Notes under the pieces: generated by a model
Database searches by the model: none
What the model was told of the DNA's origin: nothing
The model's input: only the letters and a program-made list of their open reading frames with translations
Origin: Saccharothrix sp. S26
GTDB lineage: Bacteria; Actinomycetota; Actinomycetes; Mycobacteriales; Pseudonocardiaceae
Reading direction: 5' to 3'
Assembly: GCF_021390395.1 (NCBI RefSeq)
Contig: NZ_JAJUWT010000011.1
Location: 186,001 to 250,000, forward strand
Length of the DNA: 64,000 bases
Part shown: piece after piece, positions 57,862 to 64,000 of the stretch
Layout: every line of letters starts with the position of its first letter
How positions within the stretch are numbered: the first letter of the stretch is position 1
Translations under genes and position numbers: made by a program

Positions 57862-59243
57862 CCCTCGTCCTCCGATACGCGGCCCGCAGCGACCGGGGCC
57901 TGGTCCGCTCGAACAACCAGGACTCCGTGTACGCGGGCCCACGCCTGCTCGCCCTCGCCGACGGCATGGGCGGCCACGCCGCGGGCGAGGTCGCCAGCAA
58001 GGTCGTCATCGCGGCACTGGCGCCGCTCGACGACGACGAGCCCGGCGACGACCTGCTCGGCCAGCTGCGCGACGCGGTGATCGCCGGCAACGGCGCGATC
58101 TCCGAGCTCGTGCAGAGCGACCCCGACCTCGACGGCATGGGCACCACGCTCACCGCCGTGCTGTTCGCGGGCTCGCGGCTGGGCATGGTGCACATCGGCG
58201 ACTCCCGGGCCTACATGCTCCGCAACGGCACGTTCACGCAGATCACGCACGACGACACGTTCGTGCAGTCGTTGATCGACGAAGGACGGATCACCGAGGA
58301 GGAGGCGGCCACGCACCCGCAGCGCTCGTTGCTGCTGCGCGCGTTGACCGGCCACGAGGTGGAGCCGAGGCTCATGGTGCGGGAGGCCCGGCCGGGCGAC
58401 CGCTACCTGCTGTGCTCGGACGGGCTGTCCGGCGTGGTCAGCATGGAGACGCTGGAAGAGGCGATCCGGATCCCGGACCCGCAGGCGTGCGCGGACCGGA
58501 TGATCGAGCTGGCGCTCAAGGGCGGCGGCCCCGACAACGTGACAGTCGTCGTCGCCGACGTGGTCGACGTCGACTTCGGGGAGGACGCGCCCATAGTGGG
58601 CGGCGCGGCCGGAGACGGCAGCGAAGACCCACCACCCCCCGACTCGCCCGCCTCGCGGGCGAGCTCCATCACCGGGCCACGTCCGGTGCCGCCGCGGGTC
58701 GAGCCGATGCCGCCGCCGGACCCCCGGCGGTCGCGCGGCAACCGGCTCAAGGCGCTGGCGCTCGTGGTCTTCCTGCTCCTGCTGCTGGTCGCGGCGGGCC
58801 TGGGCACCCGCTGGTACGTGCTGCGCCAGTACTACGTCGGCGCGGGCGACAACGGCGAGGTGTCGGTGTTCCGCGGCGTCACCGGCAGCGTGTTCGGCTT
58901 CGACCTGCACCGCAAGGTGGAGGGCTCCTGCCCGCCCGGCGCGCAGGCGTGCGAGCCGATCACGGTGGACGACCTGAAGGTCGCCACCCGCGACGTGGTG
59001 CGCAACGGCATCACCGACGTCGACGGCCTGGAGGGCGCGCGGGAGGCGATCCGCCGGCTGCGCACCGAGCAGACGCTGCCGTTCTGCCCGAAGGACGCGG
59101 TCGAGAGCACGACGGGGACGTCGACCACTTCGGCCCCGCCGACCGCAACCTCGACCGAGGCGACGACGTCCACCACCGTGGAGGGAACCCCCCTCACCAC
59201 GCCCGTGCAGAAGCCGGGCACGGATTGCCGAAAGGGTCAGTAG
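57858..59243 (+). CDS. pstP: PP2C Ser/Thr phosphatase PstP
   Basis: A 461-residue phosphatase. The metal-dependent PP2C domain (about 1-235) holds NQDSVYAG, ADGMGGHAAG, GDSRAYML, SDGLSGVV and GGGPDNVTV, the aspartates that bind Mn2+. A transmembrane helix at about 298-318 and a Thr/Pro-rich outside tail follow. It dephosphorylates PknA, PknB and their targets. Confidence 0.96.
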   Translation: MTLVLRYAARSDRGLVRSNNQDSVYAGPRLLALADGMGGHAAGEVASKVVIAALAPLDDDEPGDDLLGQLRDAVIAGNGAISELVQSDPDLDGMGTTLTAVLFAGSRLGMVHIGDSRAYMLRNGTFTQITHDDTFVQSLIDEGRITEEEAATHPQRSLLLRALTGHEVEPRLMVREARPGDRYLLCSDGLSGVVSMETLEEAIRIPDPQACADRMIELALKGGGPDNVTVVVADVVDVDFGEDAPIVGGAAGDGSEDPPPPDSPASRASSITGPRPVPPRVEPMPPPDPRRSRGNRLKALALVVFLLLLLVAAGLGTRWYVLRQYYVGAGDNGEVSVFRGVTGSVFGFDLHRKVEGSCPPGAQACEPITVDDLKVATRDVVRNGITDVDGLEGAREAIRRLRTEQTLPFCPKDAVESTTGTSTTSAPPTATSTEATTSTTVEGTPLTTPVQKPGTDCRKGQ

Positions 59244-59247
59244 TCGC

Positions 59248-60711
59248 ATGGGTTCGCCGGTCCCCGGCGCTGAGGGCACACCGCTCGCGGCGGCGAGCAG
59301 CACGTCGCCCGGGTTGAGGCCGCCCACGCGACGCAGCACCGAACTGTTCATGCTCGCGTTCGCCGCCACGCTGGTGACGGGCGCGTTGATCCTGGTCGAG
59401 GCCAACCAGGAACAGGAGCTGAGCCTCCAGATCCTGTGGCTCGGCCTGGCCTACCTGGGCCTGCTCACCGTGGCGCACCTCGCGGTGCGCAAGTGGGCGC
59501 CCTACGCCGATCCGGTGATCATGCCGTGCGTGGCGCTGCTCAACGGCCTGGGCCTGGTCATGATCCACCGGATCGACCTGGCCATGGCGGACGTGAAGCT
59601 GCCGGGCAACGCCGTGTGGTCGCCCGCCGCGCCGAAGCAGGTGCTGTGGACGGCGATCGCGCTCGTGCTGTTCTGCACGGTGCTCAAGGTGCTGTCCGAC
59701 CACCGCACGCTGGCCCGCTACGGCTACACCGCGGGCCTGCTCGGCCTGGTCGCGCTGGTGCTGCCCGGCGTGCTGCCGAGCTTCATCGCGCCGGAGATCA
59801 ACGGCGCGAAGATCTGGCTGAGCTTCGGCGCGTTCTCGATCCAGCCGGGCGAGTTCGCGAAGATCCTGCTGATGGTGTTCTTCGCCGCGTTCTTGGTGTC
59901 GAAGCGCGACCTGTTCACCATCGCGGGCCGCCGGGTGCTCGGCCTGGACCTGCCCCGCGCCCGCGACCTGGGCCCGCTGATCGCCGCGTGGGCGGTCGGC
60001 GTGAGCATCATGGTGCTGCAGAAGGACCTGGGCAGCTCGCTGCTGTTCTTCGGCATCGTGCTGGTGCTGCTGTACGTGGCGACCGAGCGGGCCGCGTGGG
60101 TCGTGCTGGGCGTGATGATGTTCTGCGTCGGCGCGGTCGTGGCGTGGAAGCTGTTCGGGCACGTCCAGATCCGGGTGCAGAACTGGCTGGACCCCTTCGC
60201 CGACCCGTCGGGCACGGGCTACCAGATCGTGCAGTCGCTGTTCGGGCTCGGCACCGGCGGGCTGTTCGGCGCGGGCCTGGGCGGCGGGCGGCCGGACCAG
60301 ATCCCGGAGGCCAACACCGACTTCATCACCGCCGTGATCGGCGAGGAGCTGGGCTTCGTCGGGCTGGCCGCGGTGCTGCTGATCTACACGGTGTTCGCGA
60401 TGCGGGGCCTGCGCACCGCGCTGTCGGTCCGGGACACGTTCGGCAAGCTGCTCGGCGGTGGCCTGGCGTTCGCGGTGGCGTTCCAGATCTTCATCGTGGT
60501 CGGCGGCGTGACGAAGCTGATCCCGATGACGGGCATCACCGCGCCGTTCCTGTCCAAGGGCGGCTCGTCGCTGCTGGCCAACTACATCCTGGTGGCGTTG
60601 CTGCTGCGGATCTCGGACGCGGCGCGCGCGCCGAAGACCACGCCGAAGCCGCGCCCGCAGCAACCGGCCATCGCCGACCAGTTCACAGTCATGGTGGAGC
60701 GTCCCAAATGA
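59248..60711 (+). CDS. rodA: SEDS glycosyltransferase (RodA/FtsW family)
   Basis: A 487-residue polytopic SEDS protein that polymerises lipid II into glycan strands, working with the PbpA transpeptidase. Family marks: [37 protein letters not shown] and [22 protein letters not shown] 59248 follows AAAGGG. The pbpA start overlaps its stop. Confidence 0.95.
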   Translation: MGSPVPGAEGTPLAAASSTSPGLRPPTRRSTELFMLAFAATLVTGALILVEANQEQELSLQILWLGLAYLGLLTVAHLAVRKWAPYADPVIMPCVALLNGLGLVMIHRIDLAMADVKLPGNAVWSPAAPKQVLWTAIALVLFCTVLKVLSDHRTLARYGYTAGLLGLVALVLPGVLPSFIAPEINGAKIWLSFGAFSIQPGEFAKILLMVFFAAFLVSKRDLFTIAGRRVLGLDLPRARDLGPLIAAWAVGVSIMVLQKDLGSSLLFFGIVLVLLYVATERAAWVVLGVMMFCVGAVVAWKLFGHVQIRVQNWLDPFADPSGTGYQIVQSLFGLGTGGLFGAGLGGGRPDQIPEANTDFITAVIGEELGFVGLAAVLLIYTVFAMRGLRTALSVRDTFGKLLGGGLAFAVAFQIFIVVGGVTKLIPMTGITAPFLSKGGSSLLANYILVALLLRISDAARAPKTTPKPRPQQPAIADQFTVMVERPK

Positions 60712-62171
60712 ACACACCGCTCCGCCGGGTCGGCCTCGCCATGATGGCGATGATGCTCCTGCTGTTGGGCAACGCCACGTACGTGCAGGTCATCAAGGCC
60801 GACGACTACCGCAAGGACCCGCTCAACCGCCGGGTGGTCCTGGACCAGTACTCGCGGGAGCGCGGCCAGATCATCGCCGCCGACGGCACGCCGCTGGCCA
60901 GCGTGCAGCGGGTCGACGACCGGCTCAAGTACCTGCGCACCTACGCGGGAGGCCCGGTCTTCGCGCCCGTGACCGGCTACTTCTCCACCCTGTACGGCGC
61001 GGGCGGCATGGAACGCGCCGAGGACGACCTGCTCAACGGCTCGGACGACCGGCTGTTCGCGCGCCGGGTGTCGGACCTGATCACGGGCCGCGACCCCAAG
61101 GGCGGCAGCCTCCAGCTCACGATCGACGCGAAGCTCCAGCAGGCGGCGTACGAGCGGCTCCAGGGCGTGACCGGCACGGTGGTCGCGATCCGGCCGCAGA
61201 CCGGCGAGATCCTGGCGATGGCCAGCACCCCGTCCTACGACCCGAACGTGCTCGCCAGCCACGACGTGGACGTGCAGGAAGAGGCGTGGGTCGGCTACGA
61301 CGCGGACAAGTCCAAGCCGATGCTCAACCGCGCGATCCACGAGAACTACCCGCCCGGCTCGACGTTCAAGCTGGTGGTGACGGCGGCCGCGCTGGCCGAG
61401 GGCAAGACCAAGGACTCCGAGGTCGACGGCCGCCCGGTGATCACGCTGCCCGGCACGAACACCCCGCTGCCCAACTTCAACGACACCGTGTGCGGCAACG
61501 GCGTCACCGCCTCGCTCCAGGAGGCGCTGGCGAAGTCGTGCAACACGGCGTTCGCGGTGCTGGCCGCCGAGCTGGGCCCGGACAAGCTGCGCGACCAGGC
61601 GGCCAAGTTCGGCATCGGCGAGCAGGACCTGTCGATCCCGCTGTCCGTGGTGCCCTCGACGCTGGGCCCGATGTCGGACAAGCCGTCGGTCTACCAGACC
61701 GGCATCGGCCAGAAGGACGTCCGGGTGACGCCGCTGGTCAACGCGGTGATGGCGGCGACCATCGCCAACGGCGGCGTGCGGATGCAGCCGCACCTGGTCG
61801 GCAAGATCCTCGCGCCGGACCTCCAGGTGATCAGCGAGACCAAGCCGGACGAGGTCGACGAGGCCATGGAGCCCGCGCACGCCCAGGCGCTGCGCGACAT
61901 GATGATCGCCTCGGAGAACAACACCGGTGGCGGCGGCAAGCTCAGCGGTGTCACCATCGCGTCCAAGACCGGCACCGCCGAGCACGGCGACGACGTGAAG
62001 TCGACCAACCCCCACGCCTGGTACGTGGCGTTCGCGCCGGCCGAGAAGCCGGAGATCGCGATCGCGGTCATCGTGGAGAACGGCGGCCAGCAGGGCCTGT
62101 CCGCCACCGGTGGCCGGGTCGCCGCCCCGATCGGCCGCGCGGTCATCGGCGCGTACCTCGGGGGACGCTGA
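60708..62171 (+). CDS. pbpA: class B penicillin-binding protein PbpA
   Basis: A 487-residue transpeptidase with N-terminal membrane anchor ([19 protein letters not shown]), a dimerisation/linker domain and a penicillin-binding domain with active Ser218 in STFK (218-221), SCN (277-279) and KTGT (420-423). It crosslinks peptidoglycan with the adjacent SEDS protein. Stop TGA shares a base with pknA's ATG. Confidence 0.96.
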   Translation: MNTPLRRVGLAMMAMMLLLLGNATYVQVIKADDYRKDPLNRRVVLDQYSRERGQIIAADGTPLASVQRVDDRLKYLRTYAGGPVFAPVTGYFSTLYGAGGMERAEDDLLNGSDDRLFARRVSDLITGRDPKGGSLQLTIDAKLQQAAYERLQGVTGTVVAIRPQTGEILAMASTPSYDPNVLASHDVDVQEEAWVGYDADKSKPMLNRAIHENYPPGSTFKLVVTAAALAEGKTKDSEVDGRPVITLPGTNTPLPNFNDTVCGNGVTASLQEALAKSCNTAFAVLAAELGPDKLRDQAAKFGIGEQDLSIPLSVVPSTLGPMSDKPSVYQTGIGQKDVRVTPLVNAVMAATIANGGVRMQPHLVGKILAPDLQVISETKPDEVDEAMEPAHAQALRDMMIASENNTGGGGKLSGVTIASKTGTAEHGDDVKSTNPHAWYVAFAPAEKPEIAIAVIVENGGQQGLSATGGRVAAPIGRAVIGAYLGGR

Positions 62172-63610
62172 TGCTGACCTCCGGCCAGTTGCTCGCCGAG
62201 CGGTACCGCCTGTCGAAGCGGATCGCCGTCGGCGGCATGGGCGAGGTCTGGGAGGCCGACGACACCCGGCTCGACCGCAAGGTCGCGGTGAAGGTGCTGA
62301 AGGCGGAGCTCAGCGGCGACGCCGAGTTCCTGAACCGGTTCCGCATCGAGGCGCGCACCACCGCGTCGCTCAACCACCCCGGCATCGCCGCGGTGCACGA
62401 CTACGGCGAGACCGCGTCGATCCCGGACGGGCCGGAGGACACCGCCTACCTGGTGATGGAGCTGGTCGAGGGCGAGCCGCTGGCCGCGATCATCGCCCGC
62501 GGCAGGCTGGGTGCCGACCGCACGCTCGACCTGCTGGAGCAGGCGGGCAACGCGTTGCAGGCCGCGCACGAGCGCGGCCTGGTGCACCGGGACGTCAAGC
62601 CGGGCAACATCCTGGTGACGCCGACCGGCAAGGTGAAGATCACCGACTTCGGCATCGCGAAGGCCGCCGACGCGGCGCCGGTCACGCACAGCGGCATGGT
62701 CATGGGCACGGCCCACTACATCGCGCCGGAGCAGGCGCTCGGGCACGCCGCCGAGCCCGCGTCGGACGTGTACGCGCTGGCGGTGTGCGGCTACGAGTGC
62801 CTGACCGGGCACCGGCCGTTCCTGTCGGAGAACGCGGTGACCGTCGCGATGATGCACATCCGCGACATCGCGCCGCCGCTGCCGCCGGACGTGCCGCCCG
62901 GCCCGCGGGCGCTGATCGAGGCGACCCTGGTCAAGGACCCCCGGCAGCGCTACCGCAACGGCGGCGAGTTCGCGTCGGCGGTGAGCGCGGTGCGGGCGGG
63001 CCAGCCGCTGCCCGCGCCGTCCGGGTTGGCGATGGCGGTCGGCACGCCGATGGCGGCGCCGATGACGCCGCCCGCGCCGCACCCCCATCCTCAACACCCC
63101 CCGCTGGGCGGCCCGGTGACCCACCCGGGGTCGCGCCCGGGCCTGCAACCGGTCCCACCAGCGATGAACACTCCGCACACGGGCGCTTTCCGTCCGTTGC
63201 CGCCGGGTGCACGGCCACCGGGGCGCAACCGCGCCGTGCTGTGGGTTATGGTCGCTGTGCTGCTGGTCGCGTTGCTGGTGCTCGGCGTGGTCATCTTGCG
63301 CTGGGCGCTCAAGGACGACGAGGTGCCCGGCGGGGCGAACCAGCAGGGCACCACGAGCGCCCGTCCGTTGGACGACTCGACCGATCGCCTCCCCGGCAAG
63401 CCGAAGGTGACGGTCACGAAGTCCGACTACGTCGACCGCCCGGTGGACGAAGTCGCGAAAGTGCTCTCCGGGCACGGCTTGGCACCCGAGGTGCGCGCCG
63501 AGGACGGCGGCGTGCCGCGGGACCCCGAGCGGTGCCTGGTGTCGGACGTGGCGCCGACCGGTGAGGTTGCGATCGGCTCACGGGTCACGGTGACCTGTGT
63601 GCCGACTTGA
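62171..63610 (+). CDS. pknA: Ser/Thr protein kinase PknA with PASTA domain
   Basis: A 479-residue Hanks-type kinase: glycine loop [10 protein letters not shown], Lys41, catalytic Asp141 in [11 protein letters not shown] (159-161), APE. A Pro-rich juxtamembrane segment, a transmembrane helix (355-377) and one C-terminal PASTA-like domain (411-477) follow. Mycobacterial PknA has no PASTA domain, so this copy may sense muropeptides itself. Confidence 0.93.
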   Translation: MLTSGQLLAERYRLSKRIAVGGMGEVWEADDTRLDRKVAVKVLKAELSGDAEFLNRFRIEARTTASLNHPGIAAVHDYGETASIPDGPEDTAYLVMELVEGEPLAAIIARGRLGADRTLDLLEQAGNALQAAHERGLVHRDVKPGNILVTPTGKVKITDFGIAKAADAAPVTHSGMVMGTAHYIAPEQALGHAAEPASDVYALAVCGYECLTGHRPFLSENAVTVAMMHIRDIAPPLPPDVPPGPRALIEATLVKDPRQRYRNGGEFASAVSAVRAGQPLPAPSGLAMAVGTPMAAPMTPPAPHPHPQHPPLGGPVTHPGSRPGLQPVPPAMNTPHTGAFRPLPPGARPPGRNRAVLWVMVAVLLVALLVLGVVILRWALKDDEVPGGANQQGTTSARPLDDSTDRLPGKPKVTVTKSDYVDRPVDEVAKVLSGHGLAPEVRAEDGGVPRDPERCLVSDVAPTGEVAIGSRVTVTCVPT

Positions 63611-63682
63611 CGCTGAAACGGTACGACAGCGAACGCAAGGCTTGATGGTGAGACCGTTGACGAGGAGCGGGACGAAGCACTG

Positions 63683-64000
63683 ATGAGCACTCCGCGACTG
63701 CTCTCCAACCGCTACGAACTGGGTGAGACGCTCGGCTACGGCGGTATGTCGGAGGTGCACAAGGGCCGGGACGTCCGGCTCGGCCGCGACGTCGCCATCA
63801 AGGTGCTGCGCGCTGACCTCGCCCGTGACGCCCAGTTCCAGGAGCGGTTCCGCCGGGAGGCCCAGAACTCGGCGGCGCTGAACCACCCCGCGATCGTCGC
63901 GGTCTACGACACCGGTGAGACGCAGACCGAGTACGGCCCGCTGCCCTACATCGTCATGGAGTTCGTCGACGGCCGCACCCTGCGCGACATCGTCAAGACG
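63683..64000 (+). CDS. pknB: Ser/Thr protein kinase PknB, N-terminal part
   Basis: The first 106 residues of a Hanks-type kinase, cut by the window end: RYELGETLGYGGMSEVHKG glycine loop and VAIKVLRADL with the ATP-binding lysine. By synteny it is PknB, the essential kinase that normally has several PASTA domains. It starts 72 bp after pknA. Confidence 0.95.
   Translation, partial: MSTPRLLSNRYELGETLGYGGMSEVHKGRDVRLGRDVAIKVLRADLARDAQFQERFRREAQNSAALNHPAIVAVYDTGETQTEYGPLPYIVMEFVDGRTLRDIVKT

Noticed and set aside
1-64000. Insertion sequences, prophage, or secondary-metabolite clusters
   Set aside because: No transposase, integrase, terminal repeats, phage structural genes, PKS, NRPS or terpene synthase genes are visible.

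Overview
The window is very GC-rich, its genes use codons ending almost entirely in G or C, and no insertion sequence, prophage or CRISPR array is visible. Gene content points to an actinomycete, most likely Pseudonocardiaceae of the Saccharothrix/Actinosynnema type (inference from XRE-DUF5753/DUF397 pairs, the DUF4328, DUF6474 and YcnI-CopC-CopD genes, and the fhaA-fhaB-pstP-rodA-pbpA-pknA-pknB cluster). That cluster normally lies close to oriC, so the window is probably origin-proximal chromosome.

Layout. 1-4.2 kb is a regulatory, partly decayed patch: the 3' end of a DUF6879 gene, a STAND/NB-ARC-TPR ATPase, a DUF397 plus XRE-DUF5753 pair, and a broken ECF sigma factor of the SnoaL-tailed class. 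4.3-5.5 kb holds DUF4328 and rhodanese genes. 5.6-13.4 kb holds two sodium:solute symporter operons, each with a small membrane partner, together with a LytTR response regulator and a LytS-type kinase; this looks like a sensing and uptake unit for small carboxylates. An S49 peptidase and a 55-residue membrane protein sit inside it. 13.6-19.4 kb carries a secreted small protein, a Fpg/Nei glycosylase, an ECF sigma factor fused to its own membrane domain, tRNA-Gly(GCC), OsmC and two low-complexity proteins. 19.5-27.8 kb has an ABC exporter and then a tightly overlapping surface-glycan cluster: membrane protein, two-domain glycosyltransferase, methyltransferase, AlgX-like O-acetyltransferase candidate.

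28-35 kb holds a NarL two-component system, a second XRE-DUF5753/DUF397 pair, gamma-glutamyltransferase and UDP-glucose dehydrogenase. 35-47.5 kb holds an SDR, a TM0106-type nuclease, a BCCT transporter, the copper genes ycnI-copC-copD, an NmrA-like protein, a phosphotransferase and an XRE-TPR regulator. 47.7-55.5 kb is ordinary metabolism: a beta-glucosidase and MFS pair divergent from a TetR regulator, and a PLP amino-acid enzyme divergent from an FAD sugar-lactone oxidase. 55.9-64 kb has tRNA-Leu(CAG) divergent from the Ser/Thr-kinase and cell-wall operon, which runs off the window inside pknB.

Functional links. The end cluster is the conserved growth-control operon: PknA/PknB phosphorylate targets, PstP reverses this, FhaA/FhaB read phosphothreonine, and the SEDS protein with PbpA builds peptidoglycan. 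The glycan cluster and UDP-glucose dehydrogenase may feed the same envelope. The least described material is the glycan cluster, the low-complexity proteins, the fused sigma factor and the STAND/DUF6879 pair. No convincing wholly new defence or biosynthetic system was found.
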